Origin: JAAGZL01 sp050297535
GTDB taxonomy: Bacteria; Pseudomonadota; Gammaproteobacteria; Chromatiales; Chromatiaceae
DNA length: 27,557 nucleotides
Assembly (NCBI GenBank): GCA_050297535.1
Contig: JBNKSV010000029.1
Coordinates: 1-27,557, forward strand
Direction: 5' to 3'
In this document: positions 1 to 8,714 of the stretch, piece by piece
How the letters are laid out: each line of letters begins with the position of its first letter
Position numbering within the stretch: the stretch's first letter is position 1
Made by a program: the position numbers and the translations under genes
Notes under the pieces: model-generated
Told to the model about the DNA's origin: nothing
The model's input: the letters and a program-made list of their open reading frames with translations, nothing else
Database searches by the model: none

Positions 1-480
1 CATGCCGAGGAGATCAAGGTCAAATACGCCTGCGCCCTAACGCAGCTGGCTACCAACGATGAGACTATTGAGGTGCCGAGCATAGGCGACCGCCCGCCTC
101 GCCGCCTTTCACGCCAGACTCTAGCCGAGGTGGTGGAGCCGCGCTACGAAGAGTTGTTGACCCTGGTGCAGGCCGAACTGCGACGCAGCGGTTTCGAAGA
201 TCTTATCCCGGGCGGCGTGGTGCTGACCGGCGGTAGTTCCAAGATGGAGGGTTTGATCGACCTGGCGGAGGAGGTATTCCACATGCCGGTGCGGCTGGGG
301 GTTCCGCAATACATCAGCGGTCTGGTGGATGTGGTGCGCAATCCAATATATGCCACGGGCGTCGGGTTGTTGCTGTTCGGTTCCAGTAACCGGTCGAGAA
401 ATATGCGGGACATGCCGAATGGTCCCGGAGCGAATGATGTTTGGAGCCGTATGCGTAGCTGGTTTCAGGGAAATTTTTAA
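1..480 (+). CDS. ftsA: Cell division protein FtsA, C-terminal part (5' end outside window)
   Basis: The reading frame is open from base 1 and ends at TAA 478-480, giving about 159 residues of the roughly 410 usual for FtsA. FtsA is an actin-like ATPase that anchors FtsZ polymers to the inner membrane and recruits later division proteins. Seen here are the conserved AEEIKVKYACALTQL segment, DRPPRRLSRQTLAEVVEPRYEEL, the GGVVLTGGSSKMEGL phosphate-binding loop of actin-fold proteins, and the C-terminal tail WSRMRSWFQGNF, which resembles the amphipathic membrane-targeting helix of FtsA. The next gene is ftsZ, 57 bases on, as in most proteobacterial dcw clusters. The true start lies upstream of the window. 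An internal ATG at 73 is not the start, because conserved FtsA sequence precedes it. Confidence 0.96.
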   Translation, partial: HAEEIKVKYACALTQLATNDETIEVPSIGDRPPRRLSRQTLAEVVEPRYEELLTLVQAELRRSGFEDLIPGGVVLTGGSSKMEGLIDLAEEVFHMPVRLGVPQYISGLVDVVRNPIYATGVGLLLFGSSNRSRNMRDMPNGPGANDVWSRMRSWFQGNF

Positions 481-537
481 TGATTTTTTATTTTTTATCT
501 GCTTGGGTCTTTGGCCTGAATATGAGGAGGGTGAGTG

Positions 538-1716
538 ATGTTTGAATTAATGGATGCGCATTGTCAAAACGCGGTAATCAAGGTGGTTGGCGTTGGCGGT
601 GGCGGTGGAAATGCCGTAAACCACATGGTTGACGCCAATATTGAAGGTGTGGATTTTATCTGTGCAAACACAGATGCCCAGGCCTTGAATAACAGCAGGG
701 TCAGGACGCAGCTGCAGCTTGGTTCCAATATCACCAAAGGCCTTGGCGCAGGCACCAACCCGGATATAGGTCGGGGTGCGGCAATGGAAGATCGTGACCG
801 CATCCAGGAGACCCTGGAAGGCGCGGATATGGTGTTCATTACCGCCGGCCTGGGTGGTGGAACCGGGACCGGAGCTGCCCCTATCGTGGCGGAAGTGGCC
901 AGAGATATGGGCGTGTTGACGGTGGCGGTGGTAACCAAGCCGTTCTTCTTCGAGGGCAGCAAGCGTATGGCAGTGGCTGATTCTGGAGTGAAGGAGCTGG
1001 CCAAATATGTGGACTCGCTCATTATCATCCCGAATGAGAAGCTGCTGGCGGTGTTGGGTAAGGATATAAGCCTGCTCAACGCCTTCAAGTCGGCCAACGA
1101 CATACTGTTGGGGGCGGTCCAGGGTATTGCCGAGTTGATTACCCGTCCTGGTTTGATAAATGTGGATTTTGCCGACGTGCGTACGGTGATGTCTGAGATG
1201 GGTGTGGCCATGATGGGTTCCGGTAGTGCCAGGGGCGAAGACCGGGCGCGTCTCGCGGCGGAAGAGGCCATTCGCAGTCCGTTGTTGGAAGATGTGAATC
1301 TGTCCGGGGCTCGCGGCATATTGGTGAATATTACCGCCGGGTTGAATATGTCGATCGGTGAATTCGACGAGGTGGGCAACACCGTAAAAGAGGTAGCCTG
1401 CGATGACGCTACCGTGGTGGTTGGTACTGTTATCGACCCGGATATGGAAGACGAGATGCGGGTTACCGTGGTGGCCACCGGTCTTGGGAATGCCTACAGC
1501 AAGCCTGTGATCACTGAGGTCAAGAAAGAAGAGGTCGCTGTGCTGCGTCCGGTCGAGCCAGAGGAAGAGGTGCTGGAACGTCCAGATTACAGTGCTATGG
1601 ATCGTCCAACCATCATCCGTAAGGACCCTAAAGTGGTCAGGGCCTATGCCGAATCTGCGCATGATGAGATGGAGTATCTGGATATCCCGGCGTTTCTCCG
1701 GAGACAGGCGGATTAA
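538..1716 (+). CDS. ftsZ: Cell division GTPase FtsZ
   Basis: This tubulin-like GTPase forms the cytokinetic Z-ring at midcell. The 392-residue product has the N-terminal GVGGGGGNAVNHM nucleotide loop, the tubulin signature GGGTGTG at about residues 106-112, the T7-like NVDFADVRTVM segment and the conserved C-terminal tail DIPAFLRRQAD that binds FtsA and ZipA. The length is normal for FtsZ (about 385-395). A strong ribosome binding site, GAGGAGGG at about 524-531, sits 7 bases before ATG 538; an in-frame GTG at 535 is less likely. Follows ftsA in the same direction and is probably cotranscribed with it. Confidence 0.98.
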   Translation: MFELMDAHCQNAVIKVVGVGGGGGNAVNHMVDANIEGVDFICANTDAQALNNSRVRTQLQLGSNITKGLGAGTNPDIGRGAAMEDRDRIQETLEGADMVFITAGLGGGTGTGAAPIVAEVARDMGVLTVAVVTKPFFFEGSKRMAVADSGVKELAKYVDSLIIIPNEKLLAVLGKDISLLNAFKSANDILLGAVQGIAELITRPGLINVDFADVRTVMSEMGVAMMGSGSARGEDRARLAAEEAIRSPLLEDVNLSGARGILVNITAGLNMSIGEFDEVGNTVKEVACDDATVVVGTVIDPDMEDEMRVTVVATGLGNAYSKPVITEVKKEEVAVLRPVEPEEEVLERPDYSAMDRPTIIRKDPKVVRAYAESAHDEMEYLDIPAFLRRQAD

Positions 1717-1825
1717 CGGAGGAGAACTTTTTCTGTAAATATTAGTCTTTGGGGGGTGATGTTTAGGGGTATGGGATGCAGGCCTATGCGGGTACGGTGT
1801 TTCCTTGCTTGAGAGAATAACTCGT

Positions 1826-1853
1826 TTGCCATAGTTGCTGCTTATGCTAGTAT
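1826..1853 (+). promoter_or_regulatory. Candidate sigma-70 promoter for lpxC
   Basis: In the 181-base gap between ftsZ and lpxC there is TTGCCA (1826-1831), a 16-base spacer and TAGTAT (1848-1853). The predicted start lies about 7 bases downstream, roughly 40 bases before the lpxC ATG. In many gammaproteobacteria lpxC has its own promoter, which fits. Found by eye only. Confidence 0.4.
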
Positions 1854-1897
1854 ATGGCTCGTTTTTGCGGGGAAACTGAGTGGATAGAGAAACTATA

Positions 1898-2809
1898 ATG
1901 ATTAAGCAGCGTACGTTAAAGAATGTCATCCGTGCCACTGGCGTAGGGTTACATACAGGTGACAAGATATATCTAACACTCAGACCGGCAGCACCCAATA
2001 CGGGAATTGTGTTTAGGCGTATTGATCTGGATGAGCCTGTTGAGATAAAGGCCTGTCCGGAAAATGTTGGCGACACCCAGTTGTCCACCACCCTGGAAAA
2101 GGACGGTGTCAAAATCTCTACGGTAGAGCATCTGCTCTCTGCTTGTGCCGGATTAGGTATAGATAACGCCTATGTCGACGTGAGTGCTGCCGAGGTTCCG
2201 ATCATGGATGGCAGTGCCGGACCATTCGTTTTTCTGATCCAGTCTGCTGGCATAGAAGAGCAGAATGCCCCCAAACGCTTCATCCGCATAAAGCGTGAGG
2301 TTGTAGTGGAGGATGAGGGCAAAAGCGCGGCGTTCAAGCCTTTTGACGGCTTTAAGGTCTCCTTCGCCATTGATTTCGACCACCCTGTGTTTAACGAACG
2401 CACCAGATTTGCCTCCGTTGATTTTTCTTCCACCTCTTTCGTTAAAGAGGTTAGCAGGGCGCGTACCTTCGGGTTTCTACGCGATATCGAGATGCTTCGG
2501 GAGCGTCAACTTGCCTTGGGCGGCAGTATAGACAATGCCATAGTCGTGGACGACTTTAGGGTTCTGAACGAAGATGGCTTGCGTTACGAGGATGAGTTTG
2601 TAAAGCATAAAATCCTGGACGCTATCGGTGATCTTTATCTGCTGGGTCATAGCCTGGTGGGGTCTTTCATCGGAAACAGATCTGGTCACGCCTTGAATAA
2701 TAAGTTGTTAAAGGCGCTGATTGCGGATAAAGAAGCCTGGGAAGAGGTTACCTTCGAAGAGGGTGGGGACGAGCCGATCTCGTATCTGAAGCCTATCCCG
2801 ATTTCCTGA
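1898..2809 (+). CDS. lpxC: UDP-3-O-acyl-N-acetylglucosamine deacetylase LpxC
   Basis: LpxC removes the acetate of UDP-3-O-acyl-GlcNAc, the committed step of lipid A synthesis in the cytoplasm. The product begins MIKQRTLKN and continues with ATGVGLHTG, as LpxC proteins typically do. The metal-site motifs are visible: VEHLLSACAGLG (Glu/His), FVKHKILDAIGD (His and Asp ligands) and SGHALNNKLL (catalytic His). At 303 residues it matches the usual length of about 305. An in-frame GTG at 1880 would add six residues, but homologues start at MIKQ, so ATG 1898 is chosen. The ribosome binding site is weak. The gene ends 17 bases from the oppositely oriented dciA. Confidence 0.96.
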   Translation: MIKQRTLKNVIRATGVGLHTGDKIYLTLRPAAPNTGIVFRRIDLDEPVEIKACPENVGDTQLSTTLEKDGVKISTVEHLLSACAGLGIDNAYVDVSAAEVPIMDGSAGPFVFLIQSAGIEEQNAPKRFIRIKREVVVEDEGKSAAFKPFDGFKVSFAIDFDHPVFNERTRFASVDFSSTSFVKEVSRARTFGFLRDIEMLRERQLALGGSIDNAIVVDDFRVLNEDGLRYEDEFVKHKILDAIGDLYLLGHSLVGSFIGNRSGHALNNKLLKALIADKEAWEEVTFEEGGDEPISYLKPIPIS

Positions 2810-2826
2810 TTAAAAGAACATTTATC

Positions 2827-3273
2827 TCAAGGTTCAGTGTGTCTGCTGAGCCGCCTTAGTGCTGCGCGCAGTTCCGGATCTGGTGTGTGATTAGCGACCT
2901 TTTGCAGTAGCTCTGAGTTGTTGGTGGATAGGAATCTGATTCTTTTTTTACCGGGTTTGTTAGGTGTTTGGCGATTGTCTATAGATATTTTAATGGATAT
3001 CTTCTTGAAAAACAGTTGCTTGTGTCTGAGTTTTATTGCGAGGTCGTTGGAGAAAAAACGTAGGCGACTGGCCCACGCGGATGAATCAACGTACAAGATT
3101 AGCTGATCCGGTCCAGCAGCTACCGCCTCAATACAGTGTTCACTCATTGCTGGGGGTAATAGCCCCCTAATCTGCCCCAACAGCCCCTTATTCTGTTGCA
3201 ACTTTGCCCGAATTGTGGCAAATTCTACCGAGTTTTTTAAGTAGTTATTCAGGGGCTGGAATTTTCTGTTCAT
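2827..3273 (-). CDS. dciA: DciA-like protein (DUF721), DnaB helicase loader/operator
   Basis: The 148-residue product matches the DUF721 pattern: an N-terminal helical segment (LNNYLKNSVEFATIRAKLQ), then a KH-like core containing LILYVDSSAWASRLRFFSNDL, followed by a basic linker. In Pseudomonas a DUF721 gene also lies between lpxC and the M23/secA genes, which supports the call. DciA family members help load the replicative helicase DnaB in bacteria lacking DnaC/DnaI. The gene is convergent with lpxC and divergent from the M23 gene. No Shine-Dalgarno is visible before ATG 3273; the bases just upstream on its strand are pyrimidine-rich (AACTCCTCC). Confidence 0.8.
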   Translation of the reverse strand: MNRKFQPLNNYLKNSVEFATIRAKLQQNKGLLGQIRGLLPPAMSEHCIEAVAAGPDQLILYVDSSAWASRLRFFSNDLAIKLRHKQLFFKKISIKISIDNRQTPNKPGKKRIRFLSTNNSELLQKVANHTPDPELRAALRRLSRHTEP

Positions 3274-3327
3274 GGAGGAGTTGTTATCGAGTCCAATGCC
3301 AATTAAAACTGAAAAAAAATATAACTA

Positions 3328-4272
3328 ATGAAGATACTACTACTGTCCGATCGGTGCCACAAATCTGGAACAATTTCCATCTCTCCGCTGCTTCTAGCCA
3401 GCATAACCATAATCATAATCGCAAGCATCTCATTCGCCTCATCCTGGCTCGCATATGACATGGGCCATAGAGAGGGAATTGCGGAAGAAAAAGAGTATTC
3501 ACGTCTTGCATCTATCACCGGTACAAATATTCAATCTAGCATTGATCAGCAACGCAGAGAGTGGGAAGAGACCAAAAGAAAGACCCGTGAACATTTGAAT
3601 GCGATGGCCCTTAAGCTTGGTCAGCTGCAATCGCATATCGTACGTCTGAATGCACTGGGCGAGCGTCTGACCAAGATGGGTAAGCTCGACGTTGATGAGT
3701 TTGATTTCAAGAATGAACCACCACGGGGCGGTATTGATAGCGGTGGCGAGAAGTATGTGGAGTTGTCGGAATTGCTTGAGGAGATGGATACCCTCTCCAG
3801 GGTGATTGAGGATCGTGAGATCAAGCTCAATCTGATGGAAGACCTGATTATGAATAGGGATCTGCAAAAAGAGGTGCAACCCTCCGGCTATCCAGTGAAA
3901 GGCAGTTACATATCTTCAGGATATGGAGAGCGTTCCGATCCGTTTACCGGTGCCAAGTCATTCCACGACGGAGTCGATCTGGCTGGTAAGGCTGGCAACA
4001 AGGTAGCGGCCGCGGCCTCTGGTATAGTTATCTTTTCTGGCGAAAAGACAGGGTATGGAAAGGTTATTAAGATTCATCATGGCAATGGCGTAGTAACCCT
4101 CTATGCACACAATAATAAGCTTTTGGCCAACGTTGGGGATTATGTGACCAAGGGTCAGAAGATAGCGACCGTAGGATCAAGCGGAAGATCAACTGGACCA
4201 CATCTGCATTTTGAGGTGCATTTGGACGGTAAAACCGTAGATCCTGAAAAATACCTGCACGCAGTCAATTGA
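3328..4272 (+). CDS. Membrane-anchored M23 (LytM/lysostaphin-type) metallopeptidase
   Basis: This 314-residue protein probably sits in the inner membrane facing the periplasm. Residues about 17-45 form one hydrophobic anchor. About 50-180 are charged and heptad-like (coiled coil). The C-terminal 130 residues form an M23 domain with the zinc motif HDGVDLAG, the YAHNNK segment and the final HLHFEV. Catalytic residues look intact, so it may cleave peptidoglycan cross-bridges rather than act only as a LytM-type activator. An in-frame TAA at 3322-3324 forces the start to 3328, although there is no obvious ribosome binding site. An M23 gene directly before secA is also found in Pseudomonas; E. coli has secM there. 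Confidence 0.88.
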   Translation: MKILLLSDRCHKSGTISISPLLLASITIIIIASISFASSWLAYDMGHREGIAEEKEYSRLASITGTNIQSSIDQQRREWEETKRKTREHLNAMALKLGQLQSHIVRLNALGERLTKMGKLDVDEFDFKNEPPRGGIDSGGEKYVELSELLEEMDTLSRVIEDREIKLNLMEDLIMNRDLQKEVQPSGYPVKGSYISSGYGERSDPFTGAKSFHDGVDLAGKAGNKVAAAASGIVIFSGEKTGYGKVIKIHHGNGVVTLYAHNNKLLANVGDYVTKGQKIATVGSSGRSTGPHLHFEVHLDGKTVDPEKYLHAVN

Positions 4273-4330
4273 TCTGTAGGCAGTCCTGAAGCTCAATTTA
4301 ACACTAGATTATCTCCAGATATCCGTATAG

Positions 4331-4350
4331 CCAGATTGTAATCTGGTTTT
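4331..4350 (+). terminator. Possible intrinsic terminator after the M23 gene
   Basis: CCAGATT and AATCTGG (4331-4346) form a 7-bp perfect inverted repeat separated by only 2 bases, followed by TTTT. It lies 59 bases after the M23 stop and 90 bases before secA. The stem is AT-rich and the T-run short, so it would be a weak terminator. Confidence 0.3.
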
Positions 4351-4440
4351 ATGGCTCCATCTAACGTCTGTCCTGTGGAGGATAGGTAGGTTTTTGCGGT
4401 ATCATTCCCAGCTTTAATTATTCCAGACGGAACATATTTC

Positions 4441-7248
4441 ATGCTCACAAAAACATTCAGCAAGATCTTTGGCAGTCGCAACGAACGACTGATCAAGCGC
4501 ATGGCGCGGGAAGTAGCCAAGATCAATGAACTGGAACCAGCGTTACAGGCCCTGTCTGACGAAGAGTTGCAGGAGAAGACCAAAGAATTTCGTGAGCGTC
4601 TGGAAAAAGGCGAGACCCTGGATAGTCTGCTGCCAGAGGCCTTTGCCGTGGTGCGCGAAGCCAGCGTGCGCACTATGGGCATGCGCCACTTTGACGTCCA
4701 GATGATCGGTGGCATGGTCCTGAATAGCGGCAAGATCGCCGAGATGCGCACCGGCGAAGGCAAGACCCTGGTTGCTACTCTGGCCGTTTATCTGAATGCA
4801 TTGCCAGGCGCAGGCGTGCATGTGGTGACTGTGAATGACTATCTGGCGCGGCGCGATGCATCTTGGATGGGTAAGATCTACCATTTTCTGGGTTTGAGCG
4901 TGGGCATTATCAACTCCTCCGGTGGTATGGGTTCAGACGAGGCCTCTTACCAATACGACCCTCTGAATACAGGTACCCCCAGCGGTTTTCCGCATCTGTG
5001 TAAGATCACCCGCCAACAGGCCTACGCCTGCGATATCACCTACGGAACCAATAACGAGTATGGTTTCGATTATCTGCGGGACAACATGGCGTTCAGCGCG
5101 GATGAACGGGTGCAGAGAAGCCGTAATTTTGCCGTGGTTGACGAGGTGGACTCGATCCTGATCGACGAGGCGCGTACCCCGCTGATCATCTCCGGTCCTA
5201 CCGAGGGCAGTTCCGAACTGTACAAAAAGATAGACCAGATCATCCCCAAGCTGACCCAGCAGGACCCTATTACCAATGATGAGGGTAAGCCTGACTTCGG
5301 CCCAGGTGATTACTCCGTAGACGAAAAATCCAAGCAGGCCTATCTCAGCGATGAGGGACATCAGCATGTCGAGGAGATGCTGACCGCAATGGGTCTGCTG
5401 GCCGCGGACTCCAGTCTCTATGATTCTGCCAATATCGGCATGATGCACCATGTGACTGCCGCCCTGCGCGCCCACGCCCTGTTTCATAAGGACGTGGATT
5501 ACATCGTACAGGATGGACAGATCGTGATTGTGGATGAATTTACCGGCCGTACCATGCCGGGACGCCGCTGGTCAGAGGGCCTGCATCAGGCCATCGAGGC
5601 CAAGGAGAGGGTGGCGATCCAGAAGGAGAACCAGACCCTGGCCTCCATTACCTTCCAGAACTATTTCCGCCTGTATAACAAGCTCTCAGGCATGACCGGC
5701 ACCGCCGACACCGAAGCCTATGAATTCCAGCAGATCTACGGGCTGGAGGTGGTGGTTATCCCCACCAACAAGCCGATGGTCAGGGCCGATATGGGTGATC
5801 TGGTCTATATGTCGGCCGAAGAGAAATACGAGGCAATTATCGAAGATGTACAGGATTGCGTCAGTCGTGGTCAACCCGTGCTGGTGGGCACTGCGTCTAT
5901 TGAGACCTCGGAACTGATCTCTAAACTGCTCACCAAGAAGAAACTGAAACACAACGTGCTCAATGCCAAGCAGCATGAGCGCGAGGCCGCGATCGTGGCC
6001 GAGGCGGGGCGCCCGGGCGCTATTACCATCGCCACCAACATGGCGGGCCGCGGTACCGATATCGTGCTGGGCGGCAACATGGAGATGGAGCTGGACGAAC
6101 TGGGCGACAAGCGCAAGGATGAGACGTTGGTCGAGAGGATTAAGTCCGACTGGCAGCAGCGCCATCAGCAGGTGCTGGAGGCTGGCGGTCTGCATGTGGT
6201 CGGCACTGAGCGCCATGAATCCAGGCGCGTAGACAATCAGTTGCGCGGTCGTTCCGGCCGTCAGGGCGATCCAGGTTCCACCCGTTTCTATCTGTCACTG
6301 GAAGACAACCTGATGCGTATCTTCGCCTCGGAGCGGGTATCGGCCATCATGCAGAAACTGGGCATGGAACGCGGTGAGGCCATCGAGCACCCCTGGGTGA
6401 CCAAGGCCATAGCCAACGCCCAGAAGAAGGTGGAGGGGCGCAACTTCGATATCCGCAAACAGCTGCTGGAATATGACGATGTGGCCAATGATCAGCGTAA
6501 GGTGGTCTACCAGCAGCGCGATGAGCTCATGGAGATTGAGGAGATCGGTGAGACCGTCAAGGGGTTGCGCTATGACGTGGTGAATGAGCTCATCAGCACC
6601 TATATCCCCCCCGAGAGCATGGATGAGCAGTGGGACGTCCCAGGGCTGTCCCATGCCCTGGAGAGCACCTATGCCCTGAAGTACGATCTGCAGCGGTGGT
6701 TGGATGAGGATGATCATCTGGACGAGGAGGGCCTGCGTGCCCGCATCCTGGAGCAGATGGAACAGGCCTATGCCGAGAAAGAGGCCTTGGTAGGTTCAGA
6801 GCGGTTGCGCTATGTGGAAAAGGCCCTGATGCTGCAGATCCTGGATACCAAATGGAAAGAACATCTGGCGGACATGGACTACCTGCGCCAGGGTATCCAT
6901 CTGCGCGGCTATGCCCAGAAGAACCCCAAGCAGGAGTACAAGCGTGAGGCCTTTGAGATGTTCTCCCGCATGCTGGACGACATCAAGCAGGAATTTATCA
7001 CCGTATTGACCTTGATCCAGGTCCGCACCGATGAGGAGATGGGCGCCTATAATAGGTCTCAGTCTGCCGATGGCTTCGAGATGAAGCATGAAGAGTTCTC
7101 GGGTTTTGGCGATGCGGATGAGGATGGTCAGCAGGAAGACGGTAATCATACTCCTTACGTGCGTGATGGCCGCAAGGTCGGGCGCAACGAACCTTGTCCC
7201 TGTGGCTCGGGTAAGAAATACAAGCAGTGTCACGGGAAATTGCAGTAG
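4441..7248 (+). CDS. secA: Preprotein translocase motor ATPase SecA
   Basis: SecA drives unfolded preproteins through SecYEG using ATP. The 935-residue protein has the usual full length. Visible are the N-terminal SecY/lipid-binding helix (FSKIFGSRNERLIKRM), Walker A RTGEGKT at about 103-109, the DEAD-type motif in VVDEVDSILIDEARTPLIISG, the preprotein cross-linking region, helicase motifs TNMAGRGTDIVLGGN and QLRGRSGRQGDPG, and a C-terminal zinc tail with C919, C921, C930 and H931 (CPCGSGKKYKQCHG) that binds SecB and lipid. There is no SecM-like regulator upstream; the preceding gene is the M23 peptidase. Confidence 0.98.
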   Translation: MLTKTFSKIFGSRNERLIKRMAREVAKINELEPALQALSDEELQEKTKEFRERLEKGETLDSLLPEAFAVVREASVRTMGMRHFDVQMIGGMVLNSGKIAEMRTGEGKTLVATLAVYLNALPGAGVHVVTVNDYLARRDASWMGKIYHFLGLSVGIINSSGGMGSDEASYQYDPLNTGTPSGFPHLCKITRQQAYACDITYGTNNEYGFDYLRDNMAFSADERVQRSRNFAVVDEVDSILIDEARTPLIISGPTEGSSELYKKIDQIIPKLTQQDPITNDEGKPDFGPGDYSVDEKSKQAYLSDEGHQHVEEMLTAMGLLAADSSLYDSANIGMMHHVTAALRAHALFHKDVDYIVQDGQIVIVDEFTGRTMPGRRWSEGLHQAIEAKERVAIQKENQTLASITFQNYFRLYNKLSGMTGTADTEAYEFQQIYGLEVVVIPTNKPMVRADMGDLVYMSAEEKYEAIIEDVQDCVSRGQPVLVGTASIETSELISKLLTKKKLKHNVLNAKQHEREAAIVAEAGRPGAITIATNMAGRGTDIVLGGNMEMELDELGDKRKDETLVERIKSDWQQRHQQVLEAGGLHVVGTERHESRRVDNQLRGRSGRQGDPGSTRFYLSLEDNLMRIFASERVSAIMQKLGMERGEAIEHPWVTKAIANAQKKVEGRNFDIRKQLLEYDDVANDQRKVVYQQRDELMEIEEIGETVKGLRYDVVNELISTYIPPESMDEQWDVPGLSHALESTYALKYDLQRWLDEDDHLDEEGLRARILEQMEQAYAEKEALVGSERLRYVEKALMLQILDTKWKEHLADMDYLRQGIHLRGYAQKNPKQEYKREAFEMFSRMLDDIKQEFITVLTLIQVRTDEEMGAYNRSQSADGFEMKHEEFSGFGDADEDGQQEDGNHTPYVRDGRKVGRNEPCPCGSGKKYKQCHGKLQ

Positions 7249-7276
7249 CAACAGGGTGCATGGCCTAGGATAAATC

Positions 7277-8488
7277 GTGGACAATGAACAGCTAAATCAC
7301 CTCCCAATCTCCGGCGTCCGGCTGGGTGTGGCCGCGGCCGGGATAAAGTATGCCGATCGGAACGATCTGGTAATTATAGAGATGTTCCCAGGCTCTACTT
7401 GCGCCGCCGTGTTCACCCGCAACGCATTCTGCGCCGCTCCGGTGCAGGTGGCAAAACAGCATCTGGCTAGTTCTTCTCCGCGCTATCTGTTGATCAACTC
7501 TGGCAATGCCAATGCCGGGACCGGCAGCGAAGGTTTGGCGGTATGCAATGAGAGCTGTGAGGCGCTGGCCGAGGTGGCGGATTGCAGCCCTGACCAGGTC
7601 CTGCCTTTTTCCACCGGGGTTATCGGTGAGCCGTTGCCGCTGACAAAGATCAAGGCCGCACTGCCGCAAGCCTTGGCCAACCTGGATGAGTCCGGATGGC
7701 CTACGGCCGCCCGGGCCATTATGACCACAGACACCGTTCCCAAGCTGGTATCACGCAGTTTCCAATCCGGTGGCAAGACCCTAACCGTCACCGGCATGGC
7801 CAAGGGCTCGGGCATGATCCGCCCGGATATGGCCACCATGCTGGCCTATGTGGCTACGGATGCCAATGTGGATGCCGGTCTGTTACAGGAGTGTCTACGA
7901 CAGGCGGTGGAGCCGTCCTTTAACTCCATCACCGTGGATGGCGACACCTCTACTAATGATGCCTGTGTCCTGATGGCGTCTGGGGCAAGCGAGCATCCAG
8001 TCATCTCTCATACCGATAGTGATGCGTTCATGGCGCTATGTGATGCGGTCAAAGAGGTATGCATGGAGCTGGCGCGCGCCATCGTCAAAGACGGGGAGGG
8101 TGCGACCAAGCTGGTCGAGGTATTGGTGGAAGGGGCGGTTGATGCTGCCGAAGCGCGTCAGGTTGCGTACACCATTGCCCATTCGCCCCTGGTAAAGACG
8201 GCGCTGTTTGCCTCGGATCCAAACTGGGGGCGTATCCTGGCGGCGGTGGGCAGGGCCGGTCTGGCCGATCTGGATATAGATGCCATCCGTATTTGGCTGG
8301 GTGATGCGTCTATCGTAAAAGACGGCGGGCGCGATCCAGAATATACCGAAGAGGCGGGGCAGGTGGTGATGGATCAGGACGAGATTGTAATCCGGGTGGC
8401 GCTGGGCCGGGGAGGGGCTGAGGCCAGGATCCTGACCTGCGATCTCTCTTATGATTATGTGAAGATCAATGCGGAGTACCGCACTTAA
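7277..8488 (+). CDS. argJ: Bifunctional glutamate N-acetyltransferase / ornithine acetyltransferase ArgJ
   Basis: ArgJ recycles the acetyl group from N-acetylornithine to glutamate in arginine synthesis. The 403-residue product contains IMTTDTVPK and the autocleavage site in KGSGMIRPDMATMLAYVATD, where T187 becomes the new N-terminal nucleophile of the beta chain. DPNWGRILAAVGRAG and a C-terminal NAEYRT complete the family pattern. The start is GTG at 7277, preceded by AGGA with 6-base spacing; the nearby ATG at 7284 is out of frame. It follows secA at 28 bases and is likely cotranscribed, as in Pseudomonas. Confidence 0.96.
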   Translation: MDNEQLNHLPISGVRLGVAAAGIKYADRNDLVIIEMFPGSTCAAVFTRNAFCAAPVQVAKQHLASSSPRYLLINSGNANAGTGSEGLAVCNESCEALAEVADCSPDQVLPFSTGVIGEPLPLTKIKAALPQALANLDESGWPTAARAIMTTDTVPKLVSRSFQSGGKTLTVTGMAKGSGMIRPDMATMLAYVATDANVDAGLLQECLRQAVEPSFNSITVDGDTSTNDACVLMASGASEHPVISHTDSDAFMALCDAVKEVCMELARAIVKDGEGATKLVEVLVEGAVDAAEARQVAYTIAHSPLVKTALFASDPNWGRILAAVGRAGLADLDIDAIRIWLGDASIVKDGGRDPEYTEEAGQVVMDQDEIVIRVALGRGGAEARILTCDLSYDYVKINAEYRT

Positions 8489-8512
8489 GTAACCTCTGAT
8501 TTGTTACATTTT

Positions 8513-8605
8513 CGCCATCCCCGCGTAGGCGGGGACCCGGGAAAATATAACAGATAGATTGGATTTGCCGTTGCCTGGGGCAATCCCGCCTTCGCGGTAA
8601 TGACG
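8513..8605. repeat. Inverted pair of short palindromic repeats (MITE-like)
   Basis: Two related palindromes face each other across about 45 bases. The left one reads CGCCATCCCCGC then GTAG then GCGGGG. The right one, read on the other strand, is CGTCATTACCGC then GAAG then GCGGGA. This resembles the widespread CGTCATTCCCGCG-type intergenic repeats. The pair lies just after argJ and could end its transcript, but no T-run follows. Confidence 0.6.
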
Positions 8606-8642
8606 AATTAATCAGGGATTCTTTGGATATAGATCTGAAACT

Positions 8643-8695
8643 GTAGGAGCCCGCTCCCGCGGGCGATTTTATCGCCCAGAGGACTGGGCTCCTAC
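8643..8695. repeat. REP-like palindromic element with GTAGGAGC/GCTCCTAC ends
   Basis: A 53-base element begins GTAGGAGC and ends GCTCCTAC. Inside are further small hairpins (CCCGC/GCGGG, GCGA/TCGC and GCCCA/TGGGC). The same end sequences and the GCCCA...TGGGC right hairpin recur in the array at 18.5-18.8 kb, so it belongs to a dispersed family. It lies in the convergent gap between argJ and the pterin synthase-like gene. Confidence 0.75.
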
Positions 8696-8714
8696 GAGAA
8701 AGCCGGTAGTTGTC

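Noticed and set aside
547..2112. Long open frame of 521 codons on the minus strand across ftsZ and lpxC
   Set aside because: It is fully antisense to two certain genes, has low-complexity His/Gln-rich translation, no family features, and starts inside lpxC. It is a shadow of codon bias.
4273..4440. Possible secM-like arrest peptide gene upstream of secA
   Set aside because: No open frame with a start, signal peptide and arrest-like C-terminus was found in this gap; only a weak terminator-like hairpin is seen.
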